Shown here: one piece after another, positions 12,746 to 26,054 of the stretch
How the letters are laid out: every line of letters starts with the position of its first letter
Numbering within the stretch: the stretch's first letter is position 1
Source: Branchiostoma belcheri
Taxonomy: Eukaryota > Chordata > Leptocardii > Amphioxiformes > Branchiostomatidae
Assembly: GCF_001625305.1 (NCBI RefSeq)
Contig: NW_017803921.1
Coordinates: 2,232,854-2,296,853 of the forward strand
Direction of reading: 5' to 3'
Length of the DNA stretch: 64,000 nt
Made by a program: the position numbers and the translations under genes
The notes under the pieces: generated by a model
Seen by the model: the letters and a program-made list of their open reading frames with translations, nothing else
What the model was told of the DNA's origin: nothing
Databases searched by the model: none

Positions 12746-13959
12746 GCACTGTACAAAACCATGTCTAAATCGTGCATGCTGTTCTCCTAACCATATTCTA
12801 CTATCCTTCCGTGGTGTTTCACACCGATATGGAAAGGCTACTTAAAGTTGATAAACCCGCTTTTAAATCCGGTGACCAACTTACCTCAGAATCCCGCCCT
12901 ACACCTCTGGGATATCTGTGTACAACAATAGCGGATGTTAGCCCTACCGACTTGTTGCTATTCATACAGACGACTGCAGACACCGAACCCGCCATTTTTT
13001 TCTCCTCGCGCAATACTGTCGTCTGCAGCGAACTTGGTGTGTCTGTGAGAACCACGTTTGCGTCTCTTCAGTTCTGTTTAGAACCACCCAACCCTAAAAC
13101 TCCCTCTCCTTTCCCACGCACGGTCCCATTCAGGATCTATACTACAGGAAGCTGGTTAATTATAGCAAGAAGCTCGCCCGATACTCTCTGACGTTCAAGG
13201 TCACGCGAACCCTCTTCTTTGGGGAGACCGTCCCGCCATTTTGGGGTCAGAATGCTCGAGGCTAGTGTTCTGTCGGTTGGAGATGATTTATGACTTCAGC
13301 CCTGCCATTGGACTGTGTGTGGCTGGGCTGGGAACGTGGGTATGCGTGTGTACGTTGGGCTTTAGAAGAAATGTTGTGTTTACAGTTTCAGTCCGGAAAA
13401 AAATACGGTTGGTGGGTAGAAATATTTTTTTCTCTTTCTTTTCTTTAAATTTTGGATACGTGATCCATCAAATACAGTTTATATAACAATGTAAAACTGA
13501 AATACATCAGGACGAGGGCTGTCTCCATGACCCGTCCCTCTGTTTGCTTGCATGTGGGATGTCGGACGAGCAATTTTTAAGCTGTGTGACAGTCGCTTTA
13601 CAATTTTTTCCTCACAAGTCACTAGCAGTTGTAAAAGATAAACTGTTAGGAACTTAGCAATGAAAATCGACGTATGGCCTATAGAGATATGTAGTAGTAC
13701 ACATGCGCAATTTCAGCCTACTACAATAACTTGAAGGTGGTCAGGAAGAATTTTGACTGAACTGTGGGCCAGTGTGGACGGCCCTTCGTCAATAAGCACT
13801 TACTTTAACATATAAGTTGACTCTTAAAAAGGCATTATTAGAGTAAGAAATCTTAAGCCTAAAATCTGTAAGTTTTCAGACAGCCGCTGCGATGAAAGTG
13901 CTGAGACGGTCTTTAGGACCAGGCCACGCACGCCGTACGATCGCACGGTCGCAAAACTG

Positions 13960-14115
13960 AGGGCATTCTTGGCATAGTCGTGCAAGAGTTCTGCAAAAGC
14001 TGTCTTGTTACGAAAAATGTTGCCTTAGATCCTTGTCGGTGGTTAATTTTGCCACAGGCTGCTTAAAAACAATGCGACGTCAAAATCGTACGGGGACCTA
14101 CGATGAGTATGACCG
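13960..14115 (+). repeat. Dispersed repeat, second copy
   Basis: Plus-strand counterpart of 4036-4215. An open frame here (from 14033) is not supported as a gene, because the shared segment is repeat-derived. Confidence 0.6.
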
Positions 14116-17100
14116 CGTCGTCAGTAGCCACAAAAGACGACGTGCTCGACACAGGTGTCGGCATTGTTCTCCCGAACCCGGGCTGTGCCTAGCGACACCA
14201 CCGCCGCCTGGGCGCTGCCGACACCGAGAGTTTCAAACCTCCCCGTGTGATGTGTGGAACCGAACTGTTGTGGAGCTTTTTCTTCCCACGGTAACACGGA
14301 TAAACCCGACACAAATCCGACCTTGACGTTGTCGCCCATTATCCCGCCGTGACGACCAGACAAAACCCCCGGGCAGGTGCTTCGTCGGCAGCCCGGGCAA
14401 ATCTGACGGCCCTCCCGCCCTCCGCTGTTTGTCATGTGTGTTTGCATTTATGAAAAGAACCTCTGACGTGTTTACTTTTTTCTTGCGATCGGTGCAGACA
14501 GATCTTTCTTTTCTCTCTGTACGGGAGGGAGTGGAGCGTCTGTGGGCCGGCGGTGACCGCTACATGCACCTGTGCGTGTTCTCATGTTCGTCTATTATAG
14601 CCGGCAGCTGGGAACACGTCCGCGTCTTGTCGCCTCCATTCGTGCCGTGTTGACGATCTATCCCACCCTTTGTCTTACCACAATGTTCTAACGGCATGGC
14701 GAACAGATTCGAATGAAATACAACTTGGCAATTACTGCTTTAATGTGTCGCACACAAACACAACCTTAGCCGCAGCTTTGTTCCGTTTTCCCCCGGACAG
14801 GCGAGGGAGCAGGCGGCGGTGACATTAATCTTCCCCAACTCACTTCCGTCTTTGTTACATCGGAAATAATCTGGTGTATTAAAACTCTATCGGCAAGTAC
14901 GTACATCACCTGCTAGAGGCTGTTACCAGCATTTATCAAACCCAAAAGTACCTTGTCAGTGTCCACTGTAGCTAACCTAGCTCTAATGCCCGATTTCGAC
15001 GAGGGTCGTGGCGCTAATAGCCCATCAGGCAAGGCGAGAATTTCAACCGCAAATGTTGTCTCAAATAAGTGTTTTGTTTCTGGTATTATGTGTTTCTAAA
15101 CCAAGCAGATGTTTTAGCCTAGTTTTGTCTGCTTTTAATAGCTTAACCGCCACGTGAGTTTGAAGGGAAGCGTGTTCTAAAAAATGTCAACAATGACAAC
15201 AGAACGTGCCAGAACGGCTGGCTTCGGTATAAACTCCGACTAAAGCTACTCCACGGGATAAACTTGCACAAAGACACAGTTTAACACGCGCCAGAGTAGA
15301 AACATACGGGTTCTGGCCAAGTCCGGTTTCCTGGTAGAAAAAACACACGTTTTAAGTTCAAACAACAGAGAAGTTTGGGGCTTGTCGTGAGGCAGCTGCC
15401 TTTCCGAAGCTTACAAGTTTCAAAAACGGTTGTGCGGTGAAGTAGTCTATCTTAGGACATGCTTTAGGTCCCTTAAGTCGTTTCAAAAACACACTTAAAA
15501 AGTATTAGGGTCACGGAATGAGTGACAATTCTGAGTGCTAGGAGAGAGAGGGAGAGAGAGAGAAAATCCCATCATTCTGTGCGAATTTGCCGCCATTTTT
15601 GTCCAGTTACTCCCCAGCAACAAGAACTTTAGAGCGCATGCGCAAACAGCCATTGGGTTATTTCGTCATAAAAACAAACAAGAAGCGATGATAGAAAGCC
15701 ACTTGTACTCCCAAAGCAAGCACAATTCTGTAACAGTCTTAGTATAATATGCTTTTTTACTACACATTTGACAGACTTACTGTGTCACTTTTACTGATAA
15801 GTTAAGATTATGCTATTCTATTCTATTCTATTCTCAGTTTTAAAAATTTAGTAACATTTGTACTTCGTGTTTCAATAATAATTAATACATGTGTTGAAAG
15901 TATCATAATTTGTAAAAGAAATGCTATTACATGTCATTTTAGATTGCTAAAGTCCTGTATACATTCATACTGTCCTTAGTAAGATTAATCTATTTTTGTG
16001 TATGACGAATTATGCCAACACGTCATACGTATGACCGGACCAGTTGTCGCTTTTCCCATGGAACCTGCGAGGCGCCGAAGTCAGCTGGCGTTACGCTTTG
16101 CGACAAAATATGAAATGCAAATAAGACACAAACTCGGGGGCTAAATACAGTACCGGACAGAAGTGATCACTGCTACTTTGTATTATGTCTTCACGTTATA
16201 CAGGGCAACCGATCAGAATGGAATCATTGGGCTAAATTTTCATTTAAAGTTAACGTACGTATGGACGTATATATAATCACAATATCAATATTGTATATTT
16301 TTGTAATCTATTTCCCAAGCTTTCTCAACAAGAAATTCTGACAAAACAGGAAGCAAAAAAAAAAAAAGATTCGATCTCACGGTTGTCAAGTTGCGACATT
16401 TTCTTTTAAATAATCGCGAGTGGTCACGACTAGAAAAGGGGGAGGGGGGCTCTAAAAATGTGGTGCTCCCACAACAATGGCGACGACCAACCGCTCAACA
16501 GCGCCGTGGCACACCGCCGACTTTCCTTTCTATCTGTTGATGAAATTCACAAAGATCCGTTCAGAGAGATTGAAAGCTGAGGTTGAATGTCAAGCACAGG
16601 CACTACCCCTTCCTCTTTGATGTCTAGACCCGCCTTTAGCCGGTGTATACAAGGGTCTTTACTTTTGACCGTGCCCCACTTCGAGCCGGTACGCCAGTCT
16701 TTAATTTGTCCGGGAAAGTGCCATTCACAGGCCCTGTCCTTAGGTTCGGCCGTGCTGTGGTCTTTTATCCCTGGTCTGTGTAAGGGGCTAGTTCTGAGAT
16801 TATAGACCAATTCTACTTCACTTTAGATCTATTAAAACCGGGGCATCTTTTGTTCGAGTGCAGCGCCTTTGGGGTTGAACTTTGCTCGCCGTAAAAAATC
16901 TTCAGTTTTTGGGGGCAATTTCTGAACCATTCTCAAATAATTTTGTTCACTAGGTTCTGCGTCCTTTGCAATTGCCAACTATTTTTTTTAGAATGAACAG
17001 TACGTGAATTAATAACCAACGTCAAAGTCATTTCTAGGTCTCCCACTATAGGTTGTCTTAGAGAACTTTAATTTTTACGATCAGTTGCCACTTCTTCTAA

Positions 17101-17497
17101 CCTTGCCTCCTCCCCCCGAGTTATCTCCATTTAGATAATTCATTTAGTTCATTTTATCCTTTGAGCTACATCTATCGGAAACAAAACATGAGCCAGCAAT
17201 GAACCCATTTAACGTTGTCGTGTTCTTTTCTGTTCCAGAGAAACATGCTGTTTCAATATTAAAGTGGCAGCACTACGTATACGTACGTCCATGTAAGCCC
17301 TTTCCCACATCGTATATTAACTGATCATGACATGCTCAGGCTTTTTGAATGTCCAATCAGATGTTGGGTATGTATTAGTAATGTTTTCTGACTGGCAGCC
17401 ACGGTCTTGTATCGATACTACACTGTCCTGAACACGTCACTTTTCATGACACAACAGTGAGTGAATCTCATATCCACCCACGCAAAGAAAAAAATCT

Positions 17498-18290
17498 AGT
17501 CTCCAAGCAGAGGTTTATTCTTCGGCTTATCTTTGACGTATTTGGCGTTTTTATCGGGCTTTCTTCTTGTACTGGTATCCCTTGTACGCTCGGCTGGCAA
17601 ATGGATACTGCCCGGCCAATTTGATACTGTCTTACTACAACAGCGAGTGAATCTCATACCCAGCCCTGGCAAAGAAAACGCCCAGCCATGTCCAGAAGAA
17701 AAATGTGAGTGGTCAGCCTGTCGCCAGCGGGGTTGTGCCCTTAGCCTCCCGCCTTATTCAGACCCGTGTCCGCGCCCTGTCGCTACAAGCTCGCCCGGGG
17801 AGCACCCATACAGGACAGGTCGTCCAGAAAGAACCCCCGCTGACCACACAGGGAACCACCCGACCGGTCAGCAGCTCCAATGTTTACCCCAGACAAGATT
17901 CGGATTCACCGAGGGACCTCTTTTAGCTGTCAGTCTGAGTGGTGGTCTTCATAATAGGGACAGACAATATGGTCAGTATGGTGAGATTCCCGAGTTTCGG
18001 TTTCACGGAGGCAAACTTTAGCAATGTGGAGCACAAGTTCCATAGTCACAACGCAACAATTCGTGGCCACTATGACAGAAAATAGCTTAGCAAGTTGACT
18101 GGAGGTCTTCAGAGTAGTGTCAGACACTAGGATGATATTTCTGGGTTTCGATTATATGCGAAGGCAAACTTCGTAATTTAGGGATCTGGGGACGAGTTTC
18201 AAGGTGGGGAAATGGATACTGTCTGGCAAATGGATACAGGCTGGCCAATTTGATACTGTCTTACCCCCACCGAAAGATCTGTCTGGAAAT
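17498..18290 (+). repeat. Dispersed repeat, expanded copy of the 7240 family
   Basis: Starts TCTCCAAGCAGAGGTTTATT and ends AAAGATCTGTCTGGAAATTA. GGCCAATTTGATACTGTCTTAC occurs at both 17615 and 18243, so the central 0.6 kb is inserted or duplicated. An open frame at 17533-18021 lies in it and is not supported as a gene. Confidence 0.5.
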
Positions 18291-21200
18291 TAACTTTCTA
18301 CTTTTTTTTACAAGTTTTACAGACACAGCATTGTAAATACAATTCATGTGAAGAATACGGTCAACTTGATGTTTATATTGTTTGAACTCCCACCAAAGCT
18401 GCACAAGTTTATGGTTTCATCCCATACTACATAGTTTCTTGTAAAGTAGTTTAGTTTCCTTGAATTGTCGGTAAGTAATAGAACTTACAATATGTGATAC
18501 AACTGTTTTGTTATAAAGTTATCATTGTCATTTGGTACAGAATACACTCGCACATGAAACCACCATAGTTTTAATGTTGTTTCTTCTTCTTTTTTTCCTC
18601 TGAAGAACCCATTTTTTTTCTCCGGAAACCCCGAGGGTCTAGTGGTGTTTCCGGTTCTCATGAAAACGAAGCTTGACATGAAAATGGGTTGTCCGTTAGA
18701 ACACAAGCTCAAGTACACGTACAGGGGGGTCGTGATGACCGTGGCTAATGGTATGATTTCTGACGCCAAGTGCAAGTACAATGTGCGGTAACGCGTCATT
18801 TTTTACCGGTTTCAAATCCTATTACATCAACTGATAATACGTCTGATATGCTTGTTAAAGTAAGAAGAAATTTACTCCATTTGGCTTGAATACAAGATTT
18901 TTTTCTGCTACTTAACTCCTGTATTATACATGTCTATACTTTCATATCATTTGTTTATACCATAGACAACATGTACCTATCCCATGTGACACACTGTTAA
19001 GAAGAAACAATCACTAACCTTCAAGTGCTCAAGATGTATTCAAAAGAATCTGGATATTTCTTACCAGTTTGATTATAACGTTGCTGAAAGCCACTGAATA
19101 TATTTTTCACAGTCATCCTTTCTTAGCTCACTATTGTCGTTGAATTGTAAATTCAAGTATTAAGTGCTCTTAAACATCTACGTGTATATATGGGTGTATT
19201 TGATTGCGTTATTTTACAAGTAAGACTTTGGAAAATCAAAGTTTACGTCCTGAAAATATATACTGACACCTGCTTTTGGAAATTTTCTCTTTAGACTCTT
19301 GACAGATTTTTTTCCATTTTATAAGCCTTGTTTCAATCTGGCCACCGTGTACTACAGACAACGAGGACGTGGTTAGCGGGTAGAATGATTGAACATTACA
19401 GAACATGGATGGATGAAAAATCGCCGGGTTCCTCCGCGAAGTGCCCGGCAGAAAGGTGCAGACCACAGGGCGTTATTTTCATAATTCACCAGAACTAATC
19501 TCGACGATTTTGGCCACGGGCTTAAACCTCGCCAGCCACAATCCATCTCTTTCAGGGCCCTTGGCGGTTGTTCTTTTCACGAGTTAACTGTGTTAAGTGG
19601 GACCTGCGACCTCTCCTACAGACGACATTGAAAGTTCGAGCCTCCTTGAAGACCATGACTAATATGGCGGCCGTCCCCGAGCAGCTGTTTCGCGCCCTTG
19701 ACGTCAACCCGTCTCGTTAAGGCCACGGCCACTCAATTTTCCGCCATTTTGAAAATCAGACGACACTTGCCTCACAAAGCTTCTGTCGGTGTAAACAATG
19801 GCGCGCAGCGTCCGAAAGCAAGCAATATTTCTCCCAACTTGACACAGTTTTTTTTAGTTTATCAATTTGGCTGGCTGACTCCCAAAAAAGCGTTTTTGTT
19901 CTTTGTCGTCTGTGAATTTTTTTTCGGTCACGGTTAACCATTGTTTATTAATCCGCTTTTCGCCACTTGGTTGTCTAAAGGGGGGAAAAGAATACGCACT
20001 TGGCGCTGGTGTACCAAAGTTTGTATAGACACTGCTGGTAATGAAAAGAATTAGAAACCCACATTGTACTAACTAGGCAGATCGTGTCTGTTTGCTGAGA
20101 TAGTGCTTTGTGTGGCGTGTTGCTATGGCAGTTCTCTATTAATGGGAAACGGGCAAGATGTCCGCTATGTAAACGGCTTAACGTCGGTTTATTTCAAAGG
20201 CACTTGAAGCGATTTTAGGAGAGTAAAACTGAATTTTCAAAGTCAATCTGTTGATCATTTTTTTCATGCAGTAAGTCGAATCAACCCTATCACATAGCAC
20301 ACTGATATCTGTGAGGCAAACATGCGATGTCGCTGACGGAAAATGGTTACTTGTACGCGTGTCGTACCTTAGGCTGGTTCTAACTGAGAAACCGAAACTG
20401 ATTGTCAGGATTATGTAAATCTGAATTAGTTAAATCCTGTCTTGAGCTTCAGTAAGGCAAAAATGAATGTTATCGTAAAAACACACCGATTGCGTATTAT
20501 TGAGTATCTACTGTTCTTGGATTGAATTGAATCGATGTGCTTTAATTGTAAATTGTAGATTGACGGGCTTGGGTTAAAATCTTACATTTGTACATCCATA
20601 TGTAGTTCAAAATGAAAGGCATCCATCGTACGTTTCTGCTCTTACAAGCTAAGTACAGGTACAGGTCATGGAGACAAAACAGAAGTAATGTTACAGTGAT
20701 ATTAGAACATGGTCACTTACTACAACTACTATTATATAGAATATTGTAAACTGTTAATAAAACCTTGCAACTTGACAAAACTTTCGTGTCCACCTCTAAT
20801 CGACTTCGGCGCTGAACGTCTTTTTAGAATCTTAAGTACGCAATTATAGACTGTAACTGAGATACATCGTAAAAAAAATACAGTTACTATTTTTCTTTGA
20901 AAGTCTGAAGCGACCGAATGCTTGCAATAGTCCCAGGATTGTACGCGTTTGACTTTGAGTCTTGGAAGACTAGCCCAGCAGGGCTAAAAGGTTTCGAAAT
21001 AAATGAAATGAAACTGTAGTCATCATCATCATACGTCTACCCAGAGGAACTGGGTAAGGCTTTGCCCCACTCCATGGCTGATTTGAGGTCTTCTATGTCA
21101 AACGCAGTGTCTCTATAGAGGGCTCTTGGGTATGTAACTTCTCTGAAGTAGGTTTTGCCCTTAGGTTTCCACTGGGATTTGTATGAAAGAAGCGTTTTTC

Positions 21201-23007
21201 CATGTTAAAACCTTGTCAGTTGTCTGTTTATGTCCGAGGGGCCGCTCTGGTGCCGAGGGGCCACCGAGGTCACGAGCAACAGTCACGGGAGGCGGGGGAA
21301 CAATGCCGAGGTCATATCACATGGAGGAGGGAGGTAAGAATAGTTCTCCATTGCTGGGTGATTCAACCGTTCCTTGAGCTCTGCCAGAATGCACAACAGA
21401 GAGTCCTTTTTATTATTTCGCCCAACTTTAAACAAGCACATACGATGATACGCATATGTCTGGTTATATTGAACTTTATGTTACTCGTAGCTGTACGTCG
21501 ATGTAATCCTATGTCTTGTATGCACTTTTGTCCTCTCTTGGGAGACTACCTGTCACTTAGACATAGATAGACAGGTAGAGAGGTTGAACACCTATAAACC
21601 TGCCATATCTCAATCTGTTCTTTCAATTAAAACTGCGCGAAAAAGTTGAACCTGTACATAGTGGTATACTATAGACCTGCATCACTGACCCTGTACTTAG
21701 CCTGTAAGGGCATAAATGTACAATAAAGGTCTTTTATCCACCATTGAATCATATCGTGGTGTATTATCATCATTATTATAATAGGTTGGGGAAATAGACC
21801 AGACATAATGGCGGGAATTATGGTAATATGACACCAGCGGAATACCATCGTTCTGGAAACGAGACGACCTGATCAACCAATCAACGGTAATCATAGCGTT
21901 CGCCTTATTACCTCGTTCCCAGTGTATCTCTGGGGCCCAGGAATCCATGATCGATTGGCCAATGACCGTCGCTTTAATAATGGTCTTGATATAAGAATGA
22001 TACAGTCTCACTAGTACATGCGAATTCGTCCACGTACATCCTGACTGCCAAGTTTCCTACCTCTAAATCCAGACTATATCGGTTTGTATGGAGTTTTTGT
22101 TGCGGTTCTTTTGTTACGTGTGTGAGAGTGTATCGCCAACAATGGCCGGGGTAGGGGAGCCCCTAATTATCTACAGCAAAGTCACCTTTCCCTGGTATTA
22201 TCCTGTCACACTCATCCATTTCTCCACGTTCACACACATAACCCTGACCATTTACCCCCCTCCCCCTTCTCCCTTCACAACAAAACACCCCGTGAGTATG
22301 AACAGGCTAGACGTCTATGCAAATTCAAGTCAACTACTTGCAGTTAAAGACTTTTTGAGGGAAAGTTTTGGTCAGAATTTGTTGCGTAGAGCACCTGAAC
22401 TGAATGACGATGCCTTGTTTTGTGGATAGCACTGTTGCTAAGGGATGGCAAGTTGTTGTGTTGGGCGGGCAAAAAGTCGTCTGAAGGCAGCGCGCGAAAA
22501 CATATGTTTGGGTTAGGGGTGCAGGGAGGGGAGCCGTAAATTGATTCATGTATTCTTCCCAGTCTTTCACGTCCATTGTCGGCCATTTCTCGCTCTGCAG
22601 TGGGGCTAAAGTGCGCTGAAACGACGTGAAATTTCTCGGCAAAGGAGTTGGAAAAACTCAAGGGGCGAACTTGAATCGACGGAGCAAAAGCCACACAAGA
22701 TGGTCACATCGCTTTAAGATCTCAATTTAATCCTTTCAAGGGCACAGATCAGCAAAAATAATCAGAAACACGGACTGTGACAGGCTCAAGTCACAAAGAT
22801 CAATAGAAAGTTTGTACAAAAATATATCTACATCACAAAAAACTTGATTCATACACAACGTTCAACATAACAGGTGACAAATCCAAGGTCTACACTGAAC
22901 CAGAGCATTTGAAATTATGGAGAAAGCCTTAGAAATCTAATATCTATTTGCGACAATATTTTAAAACAAATTTCGATCTACGAAATTCGATAGACTATGT
23001 AGATTTG

Positions 23008-23031
23008 CACACACACACACACACACACACA
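23008..23031. repeat. (CA)n microsatellite
   Basis: About twelve CA units next to the TTGTATCC element. Confidence 0.9.
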
Positions 23032-23074
23032 TACATGCATCGTCCGTAAAGAATGTCCACCTTTGCAACAAATA

Positions 23075-23453
23075 TTGTATCTAGAACCGTGCCTATCTAG
23101 CTCTATGCCTGGATGGTTTAGGGGTATAGGATGAGGCACGGTTCTGGATAGTCTCCGCGTATCCAAGAACGTAGATTTGCGCCAGGCCCGGTTCTGGATA
23201 CGCGTGGACAATCCGTAACCGTACAAGAGCATGGTTCTGGATAAAGAATAGTTCTGGATGCACACGTGGACTATCCACGATAAAGCACGGTTCTAGATAC
23301 ACATGAACTATCCAGGACCGTGTCTGAGCATGCATATGGTTCTGGATAAAGCACGGTTCTGGATGAAGAACGGTTCTGGATAAAGCACGGTTCTGGATGA
23401 AGAATGGTTCTGGATAAAGCACGGTTCTGGATAAAGCACGGTTCTGGATACAA
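23075..23453. mobile_element. TTGTATCC TIR element with expanded internal repeat
   Basis: Ends TTGTATCTAGAACCGTGCC and GGTTCTGGATACAA. Its right half carries several tandem GGTTCTGGATAAAGCAC units, giving spurious minus-strand frames rich in LYPEPCFIQNR. It lies 27 bp downstream of the Ptf1a copy A stop codon. Confidence 0.85.
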
Positions 23454-23479
23454 CAACGACTTTCCGACCGGGACTCGTT

Positions 23480-24992
23480 TTATGCCGGCGTGACGTTCTC
23501 GTAACCTGTCGTCTTACTTCGGCTCGACCTCGGGTCTTCGGGTGTCCAGACTTTGGCGTACAGGGTGGACCCGCTACTGGCCGGTTTCTTCTCGTCCGTC
23601 CAGGACAGGGAATGTCCGGCCAGCGGCGGGAGGCCGTACTCGAGGTCTCCGGGCGTCGGGATTCCTAAGTTCAACATAAATAATGTAGTTTTGTTTGCAA
23701 GTTCATGCCCGATGGCTAATTGCAACATAAAACTGTTGACTATTGAGAACATGAATAAAAAGCAATATCTGCCCCCCTCCTCCTAAGCCTATCAAATCTA
23801 GACTGTTCATGTTGGTCTCTGCGTAGTTGAAAAGTTTCCATATGGAGAAGTTTGTCACGCTTGCGTTTCAATTTTTCACGGTCTTATTCACAAGTTATTG
23901 TCCTTCTGACAGACACCGTGCCGAAAACGCAAATATGTGTGGCCAAAATGTATTCTCTAATTTTCCATCTGGACATCAGGCACGTTTTTCGCACGAGTTT
24001 TTTTGCGGGTGCCCGTTTGAAAGCGTGACGTCATCGTACGTCAGCTGAGGCGACGAGGACCGCGCTACCGACGCGCCCGTGAGAAAATTTTGCTTTCCTA
24101 CAATATGGCAACTTTCTAATCGTATTCCTTTGTGTTTGTAGGATTGAAATGACCTCCGATCGTGGCAGAAATGCTGCACCTGTTCTTGTAAAAAAAATCA
24201 GATACACCGTAACTTGGGTTTTGTTTTGAAAACAAGTACGAATTTGCAAATTTCGAAGTATAAAAAATACTACGTCACAGGCATTTCTCTTGTCATTTCT
24301 TGCTTGATACTATAACTGTCTTAAACCATGGTATTGTTAGTTATATAAAATCAGCCAATTGATGACTTTACAGAGGAAAATTGGATTGAAGTCTCCAAGT
24401 TGACATTTTACGCGCGTTTACGTACATGCCTTTTCATTGATATTGTTAATAAAAGTTGTGAATATGTCCTGTGACTCCAATGCCACTAAGAAATACCAAA
24501 TAAAAGTGATTTTTTACCTGTCCCGCGGTGACATATGACGACTTTTTTCGGCTGTGGTTGGTTCGGGATGACTTCTCCGTTTAGTTCCACGTCAGAGTTC
24601 AGCAGATCCGTCAGAAAGTTTATGTACCCGATGGCGAGACGCAAAGTGTCGACTTTGGAGAGCCGCTTCTCGTACGGCAGCGTCGGAATCCTCTGACGCA
24701 GGCCGTCGAAAGCGTCGTTGATGGACTGCATGCGTCGCCGTTCGCGTAGGTTCGCGGCCTGACGCTGCGCTTGTTGCTGCACCGCCGAGCGCTTCTTGCG
24801 TCGCCGTCGGGCGCTGGGAGAAGTCGAGCCGTCGGGGGAACGCGAGTCGTCCGTCAGGTCCTCCTGATCGAACACCAGGTTGTCGTAAGACGACGGCGAC
24901 GACGCGAAGTCGTCGAAGAAGTGCTCGACGTCGACGTCGCTGCCGACGCTGCTCATGTCGTCCAACGTGACGTCTTGACGCAAGGTGGACAT
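23480..24992 (-). CDS. Ptf1a: PTF1A-type bHLH transcription factor, copy A
   Basis: Two coding exons, 24992-24518 and 23664-23480, join in phase 1 across a GT-AG intron of about 850 bp and give 219 aa. The basic helix-loop-helix spans about residues 77-131 ([15 protein letters not shown], then [20 protein letters not shown]), almost identical to vertebrate PTF1A. Exon 2 encodes the two tryptophan motifs known in this family to bind [20 protein letters not shown] and KVWTPEDPR. The N-terminus is acidic (VEHFFDDF), as expected of an activation domain. I chose the ATG at 24992 because the acidic region starts there; an upstream in-frame ATG at 25127 would add a basic, promoter-like sequence and lie upstream of the TATA-like element. 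The family forms the trimeric PTF1 complex with an E-protein and RBPJ in pancreatic and inhibitory-neuron fate. A diverged paralogue lies about 1.8 kb upstream. Confidence 0.95.
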
Positions 24993-25034
24993 GGCTCCGC
25001 CGTCCCTTGAGTTTACACCCGCGGTCAGCGGTCT

Positions 25035-25042
25035 CTTTAAAA
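25035..25042 (-). promoter_or_regulatory. Candidate TATA-like box of Ptf1a copy A
   Basis: The minus strand reads TTTTAAAG 43-50 bp upstream of the ATG at 24992. Transcription would start about 20 bp before that ATG, which argues against the longer open frame starting at 25127. Confidence 0.4.
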
Positions 25043-25206
25043 CCCGGGGCCTCCCTCTTGTTGGATTCGAACTAAAACCCGTGACACGTGGAACTAGAAC
25101 TCGTGGACCAATCGCAGAGCGGGACACGTCCGTGCGCGGTTTTGAAGGCGCGTGGCGGGGGTAGGGGGAGGGTGGCTCTCGCGTGGATACCGTTTTGTCA
25201 ACATGA

Positions 25207-25231
25207 GCGGAAGAGCCAATATTTGTACACT
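25207..25231 (-). promoter_or_regulatory. Conserved promoter motif of Ptf1a copy A
   Basis: A 25-bp block around GCCAATATTTGT lies about 220 bp upstream of the copy A start codon. It matches the block at 28079-28103 upstream of copy B at 21 of 25 positions. It contains an NF-Y-type CCAAT and a forkhead-like TATTTGT. A second CCAAT (25108-25112) lies about 116 bp upstream of the ATG, matching one at about 115 bp in copy B. The function is inferred. Confidence 0.6.
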
Positions 25232-25771
25232 GCGCACAGAATTACCCGGCCTACACAAACTAGTTACCATACACAGAAAACTTCGTAAAGAACGACGGAG
25301 GAAAGTGTGAGCTGTTGTTTTTGTATATAGGACAGGCTTTTACACAAAGAAAGGGTTTAGGACAAAAATAAACATCCTAAGTTTTGACACTTTAAGCTAA
25401 GCGGTAGGGTAGAACGTATTGGACACAAACCAAACACACGGTTGAAATGGAAGCAAACAAGAACACGCGACTAGAAGAGAGATTACCGGAAAATAGAAAT
25501 CGTTAGGAGGTCGAAACAAAAGCAGGAGATAGTGCAAGATTTTTCGCCACAGATGTAATTATTTGGCTACAGGTGACTAAAAAAATCATGACGCGTGTCA
25601 AAATCAAAGAAAAAGGTTTGAAAATATGACACAGTCCCTCATTTGATTCCTAAGCAACAGTACCATGAGGACCCAACTTAAATCGTTAGAATATTTCTTT
25701 CCGTATTTTGAAATGACTGTTTTCTAGAGAATAATCAATCGAATGTTGACGTGTCCATTACTATCAAATGA

Positions 25772-25907
25772 TACTCTCGAAGCAGGGGTTAGGCCTGTTT
25801 TGGACGCTTTTGTAGCCGATTTGCCTGGTCTTCTATTTTGCTAGCTTTTCTTTAGGTATCATGGCACAGAAACGTCTAAAACAGACCTAACATCTGCTTG
25901 GAGAATA
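25772..25907. mobile_element. 136-bp MITE, TACTCTCCAAGCAGA family, between the Ptf1a copies
   Basis: The left end TACTCTCGAAGCAGGGGTTAG and right end TATTCTCCAAGCAGATGTTAG (reverse complement) continue as inverted GGCCTGTTTTGGACG and GGTCTGTTTTAGACG. No clear target duplication. Confidence 0.75.
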
Positions 25908-26054
25908 CTCAGTAGCGAGGTTTATTAAAACGTTTCCGAGCGGAAGGAAAGGGGGAGGGGGGCCGTTTCCGAGTTTCACTCGACACCTGAAGGGCTTCCT
26001 GGAGGGTTTTTCAAGTGCCACAAAACACGACAATATCACCCCGTCATGTCGCTC

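Larger units (their letters stand above)
8128..23074. other. Gene-free stretch downstream of the Ptf1a pair
   Basis: Contains the TTGTATCC elements, a LINE 3' end, tandem duplications and the 17.5-kb repeat. Non-repetitive GC-rich patches near 14.1-14.6 kb, 16.4-16.8 kb and 21.8-22.0 kb could be regulatory DNA of the Ptf1a genes, but nothing in the sequence proves it. Open frames up to 162 codons (17533) have no family signature. Confidence 0.45.

Noticed and set aside
17533..18021. 162-codon open frame with a hydrophobic start, resembling a secreted protein
   Set aside because: Lies inside a dispersed repeat shared with 7240-7420; overlapping frames of similar length exist and no domain is recognisable.
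22334..22694. Two overlapping minus-strand frames of 102 and 116 codons
   Set aside because: Neither resembles a known family; the two frames overlap extensively, so at most chance openness in a GC-balanced patch.
23093..23456. Minus-strand frames with repeated LYPEPCFIQNR
   Set aside because: Translations of the TTGTATCC-element internal repeat, not a repeat protein.
24993..25127. Upstream in-frame ATG extending Ptf1a copy A by 45 residues
   Set aside because: The extension is basic, lies across and upstream of the TATA-like element and has no counterpart in copy B.
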